A stretch of 64,000 nt of DNA from UBA5868 sp964482025. GTDB lineage: Bacteria > Pseudomonadota > Gammaproteobacteria > Pseudomonadales > Cellvibrionaceae. How positions within the stretch are numbered: the stretch's first letter is position 1; each line of letters opens with the position of its first letter. Both the position numbers and the translations under genes were made by a program. The notes beneath the pieces are model-generated. The model did not search any database and was not told the origin of the DNA. It was given only the letters and a program-made list of their open reading frames with translations. Of the stretch, positions 9,019 to 17,054 are shown in pieces. The stretch is taken from positions 24,828 through 88,827 of the forward strand of contig CAYZVN010000002.1 in assembly GCA_964482025.1 (NCBI GenBank), written 5' to 3'.

Positions 9019-9514
9019 ATTGATATCCTCCAGGAATGTTCGATGTTTATTTATGACAGATCTTCTGCTAACTGCCATAACCGACCTTTTGCACTTAGCG
9101 TGCCATTCCGACAAAAAGCTGAGGTTGGCCGCAAAGACGGGCGATTTCATGGGGCTTTCCTCTGAATTGATAATGAGAACGGACAGATTTAGCGTTGCTA
9201 AAGGGAACATAATTACACGCGTTTTTTACTTTTTGCATGTGGACCGGCAAAAAGCTAAAGCGCCACTGGGTGCCGGATAAGCGCTTTGGGCGTCGCAGCT
9301 TCCATTGTGAATTCGGCACGAGTGCCCTCGACGAGGAGCAGATGCTACTTTTATTAACGATGCTACTTTATTAATAAAGCATGCAGTGCTGTTTGGGCCC
9401 CTTCGCTTTGTCTTGACGATTGCTGGCCATTAATGAAGCCGCTCGAACCTGTTCGCGGATCCTGCAATACCGTTTATCATTCAGCTGCTATTCCTATTCA
9501 ATGCGGAGGTGTGT
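9019..9514. other. Non-coding interval between divergent small membrane-protein genes
   Basis: 496 bp with no convincing gene. It must hold the promoters of the DUF1328 gene (minus) and the PLDc_N gene (plus), though I cannot place -35/-10 pairs with confidence. It contains GAATTCGGCACGAG at 9309-9322, an imperfect direct repeat at 9341-9375 and the 12-bp palindrome TTTATTAATAAA at 9367-9378. Confidence 0.6.
9341..9375. repeat. Imperfect tandem repeat, AT-rich
   Basis: GATGCTACTTTTATTAAC (9341-9358) is followed directly by GATGCTACTTTATTAAT (9359-9375), the same sequence with one T fewer and a changed last base. It may be part of a promoter or operator. Confidence 0.65.
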
Positions 9515-9694
9515 ATGAAAGTTGAGGTTGGTGGGTTCCTGGGTTTTATTCTTCTTATTTGTATTGTTTATGCCATCGTTAAAACGGTGCAGAGCCGCGC
9601 CAGCACAGGTTCGAAAGTGGTGTGGATCGTCGTTCTGTTAGTGCTGCCCCTGTTAGGTTTTATCCTCTGGTTGTTTTTTGGCCCGCGCTCGTAG
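9515..9694 (+). CDS. PLDc_N domain small membrane protein
   Basis: A 59-residue protein with two transmembrane helices joined by the basic loop KTVQSRASTGSKVVW, ending LLGFILWLFFGPRS. This is the phospholipase D nuclease N-terminal (PLDc_N) domain, here free-standing with no catalytic part. GGAGG at 9505-9509 selects the ATG at 9515. Such domains occur at the N-terminus of cardiolipin synthases, so a membrane-associated role near the clsB operon is possible but not demonstrated. Confidence 0.82.
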   Translation: MKVEVGGFLGFILLICIVYAIVKTVQSRASTGSKVVWIVVLLVLPLLGFILWLFFGPRS

Positions 9695-9822
9695 TTGCTC
9701 TGGTTCGCTCACCCGGCGCTTGCTAATGGGGCTGTTATGGCACGCGAATTGATTTACGGGGTTCTCCTGCACCAGGGTTTCCACATTTCTTGGGGCTGTC
9801 GTTAACGATAAGGAGAACCTCT

Positions 9823-10344
9823 ATGAGATACGTCGTTGCTATTGTGCTTCCTCTGCTGCTTCTGTCCTGTGTCAGCGTTCCTAAGGGCATCCAGCCAGTA
9901 CAGAACTTTTCGGTAGAGCAGTATTTGGGTACTTGGTATGAGATTGCTCGCTTGGATCACAGGTTTGAGGAAGGGCTTTCTAATGTGACTGCGGAATACA
10001 GCTTGCGCGATGACGGCGGCCTTACGGTTAAGAATATGGGCTATTCGGCGCGTGATGATCGCTGGCAGGAAGCGGAAGGAAAAGCGTACTTCGTCGAGGA
10101 TCGGACTCGGGGCCACCTTAAGGTCGCCTTTCAATGGCCGTTTTATAGCTCCTATGTGATCTTCAAGCTCGGTGAGGATTATGAATACGCTTTTGTGACC
10201 GGCAATGATCGCGATTATTTGTGGCTGTTGTCGCGTACACCGAGCGTCGATGATGCAGTGCTTGAGGACTTTAAAACAACCGCACGGAGGCAGGGCTTCA
10301 ATCTCGACGACCTGATTATGGTCAATCAAATCCCCTTAGACTAA
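9823..10344 (+). CDS. blc: Outer-membrane lipoprotein lipocalin
   Basis: A 173-residue bacterial lipocalin. The signal peptide ends in the lipobox LLLSC (Cys at about residue 16). The first lipocalin motif is LGTWYEIARLDHRFEEGL; the family's NVTAEYSL, VKNMGY, AFQWPFYSSYVIF and DYLWLLSRTP segments follow in order. Blc proteins bind fatty acids or lysophospholipids and are anchored to the outer membrane. AAGGAGAACCTCT precedes the ATG; an upstream in-frame start at 9790 would disrupt the signal peptide. It fits the adjacent phospholipid genes. Confidence 0.94.
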   Translation: MRYVVAIVLPLLLLSCVSVPKGIQPVQNFSVEQYLGTWYEIARLDHRFEEGLSNVTAEYSLRDDGGLTVKNMGYSARDDRWQEAEGKAYFVEDRTRGHLKVAFQWPFYSSYVIFKLGEDYEYAFVTGNDRDYLWLLSRTPSVDDAVLEDFKTTARRQGFNLDDLIMVNQIPLD

Positions 10345-10361
10345 CCCCGCTTTTGCGGGGT
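10344..10361 (+). terminator. Short hairpin after blc
   Basis: ACCCCGC-TTTT-GCGGGGT immediately follows the stop codon. There is no long T tract, so it is a weak terminator or an RNA-stabilising hairpin. Confidence 0.55.
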
Positions 10362-10427
10362 CCCACATACTTCTGCGGTTGCAAACTTTACAAATCTTGT
10401 TTCTTTTTCGCATTTCCCATAGCTTAT

Positions 10428-10588
10428 GCCAGCCAAATTTCCAGAGGAAATATGGTGTCAGCCTCATGGCTGGCGATTTTTTGCGCAGTTGATTGTGGCA
10501 CGATTCTTGAGCATGCCTAAGCGGCAGTTTTTGCTCACCGAGTTCTTATGGATTGAAGCGGACATATCTAAGGCGGACCGATATGTCC
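10428..10588 (+). other. Structured RNA-like leader upstream of the glycosyltransferase
   Basis: Stem 1 pairs GCCAGCCA (10428-10435) with TGGCTGGC (10467-10474) and encloses an inner ATTTCC-AGA-GGAAAT helix (10437-10451). It is followed by GA and six T, like an intrinsic terminator. Stem 2 pairs GGACATAT (10560-10567) with ATATGTCC (10581-10588), about 45 nt before the ATG at 10633. I found no match to a riboswitch class I know. It may be an attenuator, or a terminator of a short RNA followed by a leader hairpin. Confidence 0.5.
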
Positions 10589-10632
10589 CAGGAGCTGAAA
10601 GTTGCCGATTTTATATTCTATAGGAACAAGGT

Positions 10633-11916
10633 ATGAACAGTTTTTTTGGTGAGGTTTATTCTCGGTTTGGTCACCGCTTTCCCATAGGCGCCATTTACGA
10701 GCAGGGCTATTTTGCTCGACCGTTTCCGAGAAGTACAAAAAAATTACTTTTACTATATTGTCCGCGCAATCCGGTCTCGTTCAGTCAGATATACCCTTTC
10801 TTTTTCTACGAACGGGAAATTGCTGAACAGTTTGGCGTGAGTGTTCGCGCAGTTCCCACGGACCAATATCAAACGGCGCTGTTGGGTGATGCAGATACTA
10901 TTTGTGTGCAGACGGATTTCGCTGCCGACAGCGACTATATCCATAATCTTTTTGCGGATATTCGATCCCGCAACAGTGATGCGAGAATTGTTTATTTAGA
11001 TTGGTTCGCCCCATTGGACTTGCGGATGGCGGAAAAGGTGAATCAGCATGTTGATCTTTATGTAAAGCGCCAGGCCTTTTCCAGTCCGCATTCGTATCAT
11101 GCTTCGACCATGGGTGACACCAATTTGGTCGATTACTACAGCCGCCTTTACGGGCTGCAGGACCAGCAGCGACACTTCCCGATACCAGCCGATTTTTTCC
11201 AAAAACTAGTGCTCGGCCCCGGCCTGTTAACGGGCTCCTATTTGCTCAATGCGTTTTCGACCCGAAAAAACCTTTCTCAACCTAAAAGCATCGATTTGCA
11301 TGCCCGCTTTAGCTGTTCTGGAACACCCTGGTACTCTGCGATGCGCGGCCACGCCCTACGCGCCTGTAAGGAGCTGCACTCACATCAGGTGGTCTGTGGA
11401 AATGGTGTATCGCGCAAAACATTTTTGACCGAGCTTGCGCGTAGCAAAATGTGCTTCAGCCCCTTTGGTTACGGCGAGGTATGTTGGCGGGATTATGAGG
11501 CTGCTCTTTACGGTGCATTGCTATTAAAGCCCGATATGAGTCACCTCCAAACCAATCCGAATATTTTTGTCAAAAATGAGACTTACGTGCCTTTGGCGTG
11601 GGATTTTTCGGATTTGCAGGATGTAGTGGACTTTTATATCAACAATGATCACGAGCGTAATCGCATAGTGGCCAACGCACGGCAAGCGATCCACGAGTAT
11701 GTCAATCATCAAGGCTTTATTCGCCAGATGACACCGGTCTTTCAGCTGGCCCAAGGTCAAACGGTTTTGAAGCCTTTGCGCCATAAACCCTTTGCCCAAA
11801 CATCATGGGCGCTGGCCTATGGGGCGGAAGACCTTGCAAGCAACGGTGATGGCAAAGATCGTGATTACTCTGAGAGAAAACTGCGATTGTTAAATCCAGC
11901 GGGGATTAATGAGTGA
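10633..11916 (+). CDS. CgeB/YkvP-like glycosyltransferase (GT-B fold)
   Basis: A 427-residue cytoplasmic protein. Residues ~245-345 resemble the glycosyltransferase group 1 / CgeB-like C-terminal domain: SRKTFLTELARSKMCFSPFGYGEVCWRDYEAALYGALLLKPDM. Here the Glu of the E(x)7E-like region and the following small-hydrophobic stretch would bind the sugar nucleotide. DLQDVVDFYINNDHERNRIVANARQAI resembles the usual terminal helices. The N-terminal ~240 residues are not recognised. The sugar and acceptor are unknown. The gene stands alone, with hairpins on both sides. GGAACAAGG precedes the start. Confidence 0.65.
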   Translation: MNSFFGEVYSRFGHRFPIGAIYEQGYFARPFPRSTKKLLLLYCPRNPVSFSQIYPFFFYEREIAEQFGVSVRAVPTDQYQTALLGDADTICVQTDFAADSDYIHNLFADIRSRNSDARIVYLDWFAPLDLRMAEKVNQHVDLYVKRQAFSSPHSYHASTMGDTNLVDYYSRLYGLQDQQRHFPIPADFFQKLVLGPGLLTGSYLLNAFSTRKNLSQPKSIDLHARFSCSGTPWYSAMRGHALRACKELHSHQVVCGNGVSRKTFLTELARSKMCFSPFGYGEVCWRDYEAALYGALLLKPDMSHLQTNPNIFVKNETYVPLAWDFSDLQDVVDFYINNDHERNRIVANARQAIHEYVNHQGFIRQMTPVFQLAQGQTVLKPLRHKPFAQTSWALAYGAEDLASNGDGKDRDYSERKLRLLNPAGINE

Positions 11917-11935
11917 AGGCCCGCTTAGCGGGCCT
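11917..11935 (+). terminator. Hairpin after glycosyltransferase gene
   Basis: AGGCCCGCTTAGCGGGCCT is a perfect inverted repeat with an 8-bp stem and 3-nt loop. It directly follows the stop codon and lacks a T run, so its strength as a terminator is uncertain. Confidence 0.55.
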
Positions 11936-12004
11936 GAAGTCGAGCGTGTCGACAGGGGTAGTGATTTAATTTGCAGTGGCGATTTATCGCCGAAAGGGAT
12001 GAAG

Positions 12005-12208
12005 TCAAAAACTGCTTAATTTTTGCACCTGGGATTTGGTGTCGAAGCCATTCCATTGGTCTTCTCTTGCTTCGCGCCAGCCGCTCATCCAAAGCACCCG
12101 GGCTTTCCCGGACTCGAACGGACAGCTTGCCCAAGATCGACCCGACATCGCTGCTTGATACCCCTTAGTAAAGGCCTTTTCTATCGGGCTGCGTTTCTGG
12201 CTTCTCAT
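12005..12208 (-). CDS. rmf: Ribosome modulation factor
   Basis: A 67-residue basic protein that dimerises 70S ribosomes into inactive 100S particles in stationary phase. The family pattern is clear: RSQKRSPIEKAFTKGYQAAMSGRSWASCP, then SQ/RVLWMSGWREAREDQWNG, aligning with E. coli RMF across its length (usual length 55-70). The C-terminal ~14 residues are extra. AGAGGTG precedes the ATG at 12208. It is monocistronic and divergent from rlmKL. A second hibernation factor, hpf, lies at 34.9-35.2 kb. Confidence 0.93.
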   Translation of the reverse strand: MRSQKRSPIEKAFTKGYQAAMSGRSWASCPFESGKARVLWMSGWREAREDQWNGFDTKSQVQKLSSF

Positions 12209-12656
12209 TGGTTATGCACCTCTCTTTGGTGTAGTGACAAGTTGGTAAGGCTCGCGTATTACCAAAGCGATCAAGCGTTTTGGAATAAGCAGGCCGCTAC
12301 CGCCAAATTTATGTCAAATTGCCATGCGTTGTGCTGTTTCCTATTGTCGTTGTCGTAAATAAAACGACAAATAGCGACGGCCTGAGTGACCGCGGAGTGG
12401 TTTGGCTATAAGGTGTCGTTGCTATGAGAGTATAATTCCTCGCAATTGTTCCGCTACGCCTAACCGAAAGTGGGTTTGTTATGGCTGCGAACCATAAATT
12501 TTGTGAAGGTGTAGACAAGATATCTCTCGCCTATTAATGACCACTCGTGAACAGTGATCGAAGCCTAGTTAAGCAGAGCCCGCTCATTATGTGAACGAAC
12601 ATATACTTCTAGCCCTGCCGCTTCATATTGCCAGAACTTATTACGACTTAATGACA
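12209..12656. other. Divergent intergenic region between rmf and rlmKL
   Basis: 448 bp without a supported gene; overlapping frames show no family features. It should hold both promoters. The most visible structure is TTGTCGT-AAATAAA-ACGACAA at 12350-12370, preceded by another GTCGTT copy, which could be a hairpin or operator. No SOS box is visible ahead of the rlmKL-uvrB pair. Confidence 0.55.
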
Positions 12657-14843
12657 ATGAATTCCACTTCTTATACTTTTTCTGCCACTTGCCCAAAAGG
12701 GCTTGAGGATTTACTTGCGCGAGAATTGCAAAGCCTTTGTGCTGAGCAGGTGCAAACTTCTATAGGCGCGGTGTATTTTCAGGGGCCTGTGCAACTGGCC
12801 TATCGCCTTTGCATGTGGTCTCGTGTAGCCAACCGCGTGTTGTTGCTACTCAACGATGCGCGTAACTCGCCCCCCATAGCCACGGAGCTGGCGCTGTACT
12901 CCGCGGTCGCCGAAATTCCTTGGGAAGCCCATATGACCGGCGATACTACCTTCGCCGTGGACTTTGTCGGCACCAACAAAGCCATTATCAACACCCAGTA
13001 TGGCGCGGTGCGAGTCAAAGATGCGATTGTCGATCGCATGAGAACGAAGCTTGGTCGCCGGCCGGACGTCGATAAGGCGCAGCCGCAGTTGCGAATTCAA
13101 GCGCGCCTGGCCAAAGGTCAGCTACAGGTTGGACTCGACTTGGCGGGCGCGAGCCTGCATCAAAGGGGTTATAGGCTGGAGCAGGGGGCTGCGCCGCTTA
13201 AAGAAAACCTAGCGGCGGGGATAATGCTGCGCCTAGGCTGGTCCGAGCTGGCGCAAGAAGGACATTTTTTGATTGACCCTATGTGCGGAGCGGGCACCTT
13301 ATTGATCGAGGCGGCGATGATCGCTTGCGATCTGGCGCCGGGCTTGGTTCGCGTGCGCAACGGCGGGCGCTGGGGGTTTGAGCACTGGTTACAACACCAG
13401 CCGGGGCTTTGGCAGGAGGTAATGACTGAGGCGGAAGCCCGAGCGGAAGCCGGCGCCGGAGTAGCCGCAAGCTTGCGGATGTGGGGGGCCGATCAAAACC
13501 CGAGGATGCTAAAAATCGCTAAGGCTAATGCCGAGCGCGCAGGTGTCGCGCCTATGATCGGCTTTTCTCAGAGCGCCATAGAACACTTTGAGAAACCGGA
13601 CTTTATGGCTGGCGCAGGGCTGATGGTGTGCAACCCGCCCTACGGCGAGCGGCTCGGGGTTATAGAAGAGCTGAAAGAGACTTATCTGGCACTGGCCGAT
13701 ATGAGCAAACGCCAGGTCCCCGGCTGGCAGTTGGCGGTATTTACCGGCAACCCGGAACTGGCGCGAGAAATGCGTCTGCGCCCCAAACGCGTCAATAAGT
13801 TTTTCAACGGTGCTTTACCCTGTGAGTTGTATCTGTATGAGCTGCTGTCGGTAGAGCAGGCGACTCTGCGGCGCGACCGCGACGTGGTTCGCGAAGAAGA
13901 CTTGAGCGAAGGGGCACTGATGGTGGCGAACCGGCTCAAAAAAAACCTGCGCAAGCTGGCCAAATGGTTGAAAACCGCCCAAACCGACGCCTACCGTGTA
14001 TACGACGCCGACCTGCCAGAATATGCGGCGGCGGTGGATATCTACGATGGCCGCCTCCATGTTCAAGAGTACGCCGCGCCGAAAACCATTCCAGGCGAAG
14101 TGGCCCAGCGCCGTTTGCGTGAACTGCTAAATGCGCTCGCCTATGTCTTTTCCGTGCCGCAAAAAAAAATCGCCTTAAAAACTCGCCAGAAGCATAGCGG
14201 CACTCAGCAATATGAAAAGCTTCAAGATGATGGCGACTTTTTTGTCGTCGAAGAAGGTAAAGCCAAGCTTTGGGTCAATTTGCACGACTATTTGGATACC
14301 GGACTTTTTCTCGACCACCGGCCGCTGCGCAAACGGCTTTACCAAGAAGCCAGTGGGAAGCGCTTTCTCAACCTGTTTTGCTATACCGCCAGCGCCACTG
14401 TACACGCCGCTTTAGGCGGTGCCGCCCAGAGCGTGAGCGTGGATATGTCCAACACTTATCTGGACTGGGCGGAGCGGAATTTTGTGCTGAACTCCATCAG
14501 TCTTGATCGCCATCAACTGGTGCAGGCCGATTGCTTAAAATGGCTGCAACAGTGTCGGCAGGGGTTCGACTTAATCATGCTCGACCCGCCTACCTTTTCC
14601 AACTCCAAGCGTATGGAAGGTGTGCTGGATATTCAGCGAGACCATGTGGTGTTGATTCGCCGTTGCGTCGAGTTGCTGAAGGCGGGCGGGAAACTTTATT
14701 TTTCCACTAATCTGCGCAGCTTTAAGTTAGATCTCGATGCGCTGCAAGGGTTGAATATTGAAGACATAACCACCAGCACCATCGATGTCGACTTTTCCCG
14801 TAACGACAAAATTCATCGCTGTTTCCTGATACAACAGAAGTAG
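12657..14843 (+). CDS. rlmL: Bifunctional 23S rRNA methyltransferase RlmK/RlmL
   Basis: A ~728-residue fusion enzyme that makes m2G2445 and m7G2069 in 23S rRNA. An N-terminal THUMP domain (SATCPKGLEDLLARELQSL onward) is followed by the first Rossmann methyltransferase, with MCGAGTLLIEAAMIA and catalytic NPPYGERLG. The second methyltransferase has RFLNLFCYTASATVHAALGGA and MLDPPTFSNSKRMEGVLDIQRDH. Length and order match E. coli RlmKL (702 aa). Of several in-frame starts I prefer the ATG at 12657, because MNSTSYTFSATCPKG aligns with the family N-terminus; 12651 is almost equally possible. uvrB starts 9 bp after the stop, so the two are probably co-transcribed. Confidence 0.95.
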   Translation: MNSTSYTFSATCPKGLEDLLARELQSLCAEQVQTSIGAVYFQGPVQLAYRLCMWSRVANRVLLLLNDARNSPPIATELALYSAVAEIPWEAHMTGDTTFAVDFVGTNKAIINTQYGAVRVKDAIVDRMRTKLGRRPDVDKAQPQLRIQARLAKGQLQVGLDLAGASLHQRGYRLEQGAAPLKENLAAGIMLRLGWSELAQEGHFLIDPMCGAGTLLIEAAMIACDLAPGLVRVRNGGRWGFEHWLQHQPGLWQEVMTEAEARAEAGAGVAASLRMWGADQNPRMLKIAKANAERAGVAPMIGFSQSAIEHFEKPDFMAGAGLMVCNPPYGERLGVIEELKETYLALADMSKRQVPGWQLAVFTGNPELAREMRLRPKRVNKFFNGALPCELYLYELLSVEQATLRRDRDVVREEDLSEGALMVANRLKKNLRKLAKWLKTAQTDAYRVYDADLPEYAAAVDIYDGRLHVQEYAAPKTIPGEVAQRRLRELLNALAYVFSVPQKKIALKTRQKHSGTQQYEKLQDDGDFFVVEEGKAKLWVNLHDYLDTGLFLDHRPLRKRLYQEASGKRFLNLFCYTASATVHAALGGAAQSVSVDMSNTYLDWAERNFVLNSISLDRHQLVQADCLKWLQQCRQGFDLIMLDPPTFSNSKRMEGVLDIQRDHVVLIRRCVELLKAGGKLYFSTNLRSFKLDLDALQGLNIEDITTSTIDVDFSRNDKIHRCFLIQQK

Positions 14844-14852
14844 GGGTTTGCT

Positions 14853-16856
14853 ATGAGTGATGTGTTCAAACTCAAGTGCGCTTATAAACCGGCTGGCGAT
14901 CAGCCGCTTGCGATAAAGTCGCTGGTGCAAGGCATTGAGGCCGGCTTGGCCCATCAAACCCTATTGGGTGTGACGGGCTCAGGAAAAACCTTCACCATTG
15001 CCAATGTAATTCATCAGATTCAGCGCCCAACTTTAGTGATGGCACACAACAAAACGCTGGCGGCGCAATTATATGGGGAATTCAAAGAGTTTTTCCCAAA
15101 CAACGCCGTGGAATACTTTGTCTCTTACTACGATTACTACCAACCCGAAGCTTATGTGCCCTCATCGGATACCTTTATCGAAAAAGACTCGTCTGTTAAC
15201 GAACATATCGAGCAGATGCGCCTTTCCGCAACCAAGGCGTTGATGGAGCGTCGCGACGCCATAGTGGTGGCGACGGTTTCTTCTATCTACGGCTTGGGCG
15301 ATCCTGAGGCCTATTTGAAAATGGTGCTGCACTTGGTGCGGGGAGATCAAATTGACCAGCGCACCGTTCTGCGGCGTTTGGCGGAGCTGCAATATACCCG
15401 CAATGATATGGAGTTTTTCCGGGCGAATTATCGAGTAAGAGGTGACGTCATCGATATTTTCCCCGCAGATTCCGAAGATCAGGCGGTGCGTGTGGAATTG
15501 TTCGACGACCAAATTGAGCAAATATCGCTTTTCGATCCCTTAACGGGTGAGGTTCATGCGCGAGTGCCGCGAATTACCATCTATCCAAAAAGTCACTATG
15601 TAACACCGCGAAGCCGTGTATTGGAAGCGGCTGAGCAAATTAAAGAAGAGCTGCGCGAGCGCCTGGAACATTTGCGCGCGAATGATAAATTAGTCGAGGC
15701 CCAGCGACTGGAACAGCGCGTGAAATATGACGTGGAAATGATGCACGAGCTGGGCTATTGCACCGGCATCGAAAATTATTCGCGCTATTTATCGGGCCGC
15801 GCACCGGGCGAGCCACCGCCGACCTTGTTCGATTATTTGCCGCGCGACGCGCTTTTGGTAATCGATGAATCCCACGTTACGGTGCCGCAAATCGGCGCTA
15901 TGTACAAAGGCGACCGCTCGCGTAAAGAAACCTTAGTCGAATACGGCTTTCGCTTGCCTTCGGCGCTGGACAACAGGCCGCTGCGCTTTGACGAGTGGGA
16001 GGGACTGGCGCCACAGATGATCTTTGTTTCCGCAACCCCAGGAAACTATGAAGCAGAGCACGCCGCTGCGGTGGTGGAGCAAGTGGTGCGGCCCACTGGC
16101 TTAGTGGACCCGCAAGTGGAAGTGCGCCCGGCGACAACACAGGTAGATGACTGCCTCTCGGAAATCCGCGCTTGTGTACAAGCCGGCGACCGGGTGCTGA
16201 TTACGGTTTTGACTAAGCGTATGGCTGAAGACCTCACCGAATATTTACAAGAGCACGGGGTTAGGGTTCGCTATCTGCATTCGGATATTGACACCGTCGA
16301 GCGTGTGGAAATTATTCGCGACCTGCGCATCGGTGAGTTTGATGTTTTAGTCGGGATTAACCTACTGCGCGAAGGGCTGGATATGCCAGAAGTGGCGTTA
16401 GTAGCCATTTTGGACGCCGATAAAGAAGGCTTTCTACGCTCGGACCGGTCGCTGATCCAAACCATCGGGCGCGCGGCGCGCAACGTTAATGGCCGGGCGA
16501 TTCTTTACGCCGACCGAATTACCGGCTCCATGCAGCGGGCCATGGACGAAACCGAGCGTCGGCGCAGCAAGCAGGTGGAGTTCAACGAAGAACACGGCAT
16601 CACGCCGCAGGGAATCCGCAAAGATGTTACGGATATTATGGAGGGAGCGCGAGTGCCGGGCGCCAAGGTGGGACGCAAACGAATGGTGGCGGAGACGCCC
16701 GCTGACTACTTACAAAAAGTCGATCCCCACAAGGACATTTGGGCACAAATTGCCGAACTGGAGAAAGAGATGTTGGCGGCAGCAAAAAATCTGGAGTTTG
16801 AAAAAGCGGCCAGTATTCGCGACGCCATCCACGAATTGAAAATACGCGTCGCCTAG
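14853..16856 (+). CDS. uvrB: Excinuclease ABC subunit B
   Basis: A 667-residue DNA helicase-like subunit of nucleotide excision repair that loads on damaged DNA with UvrA and recruits UvrC. Walker A is GVTGSGKTFTIAN near residue 40. The beta-hairpin region includes YVSYYDYYQPEAYVPSSDTFIEKDSS. The Walker B equivalent is LLVIDESHVTVPQIGAMYKGD. Helicase motifs VGINLLREGLDMPEV and QTIGRAARN follow. The C-terminal UVR domain is at about residues 627-660 (IAELEKEMLAAAKNLEFEKAASIRD). Full length for the family. Confidence 0.98.
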   Translation: MSDVFKLKCAYKPAGDQPLAIKSLVQGIEAGLAHQTLLGVTGSGKTFTIANVIHQIQRPTLVMAHNKTLAAQLYGEFKEFFPNNAVEYFVSYYDYYQPEAYVPSSDTFIEKDSSVNEHIEQMRLSATKALMERRDAIVVATVSSIYGLGDPEAYLKMVLHLVRGDQIDQRTVLRRLAELQYTRNDMEFFRANYRVRGDVIDIFPADSEDQAVRVELFDDQIEQISLFDPLTGEVHARVPRITIYPKSHYVTPRSRVLEAAEQIKEELRERLEHLRANDKLVEAQRLEQRVKYDVEMMHELGYCTGIENYSRYLSGRAPGEPPPTLFDYLPRDALLVIDESHVTVPQIGAMYKGDRSRKETLVEYGFRLPSALDNRPLRFDEWEGLAPQMIFVSATPGNYEAEHAAAVVEQVVRPTGLVDPQVEVRPATTQVDDCLSEIRACVQAGDRVLITVLTKRMAEDLTEYLQEHGVRVRYLHSDIDTVERVEIIRDLRIGEFDVLVGINLLREGLDMPEVALVAILDADKEGFLRSDRSLIQTIGRAARNVNGRAILYADRITGSMQRAMDETERRRSKQVEFNEEHGITPQGIRKDVTDIMEGARVPGAKVGRKRMVAETPADYLQKVDPHKDIWAQIAELEKEMLAAAKNLEFEKAASIRDAIHELKIRVA

Positions 16857-17054
16857 ACGCCGGCGAAGCCGGGGAAAAGCAGAACCCCTGAACAGGCGAC
16901 GTTGACGGCGTCACAATGCGCCGTTGTAAAGGGTTAATGCAATATAGGCGCGTCGCGGTACGCGATAGCGTCTAACCGAAAGCCATTCGCCACCGGGTCG
17001 ACCTGGTGAAAAATCATAGCCGCAATATAGCGCCCACAATTTCTAAGGTTCACT

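Noticed and set aside
10426..10623. 65-residue plus-strand frame before the glycosyltransferase
   Set aside because: It coincides with the hairpins, lacks a ribosome site and has no recognisable features.
12023..12358. 111-residue plus-strand frame opposite rmf
   Set aside because: It is a shadow of rmf, whose minus-strand protein matches the family clearly.
12209..14860. SOS box for uvrB
   Set aside because: No CTGT-N8-ACAG was found upstream of rlmKL or uvrB, so I make no claim that uvrB here is SOS-regulated.
16859..16873. Palindrome CCGGCGAAGCCGG after uvrB as a terminator
   Set aside because: Short stem without a T run. Too weak to list as a feature.
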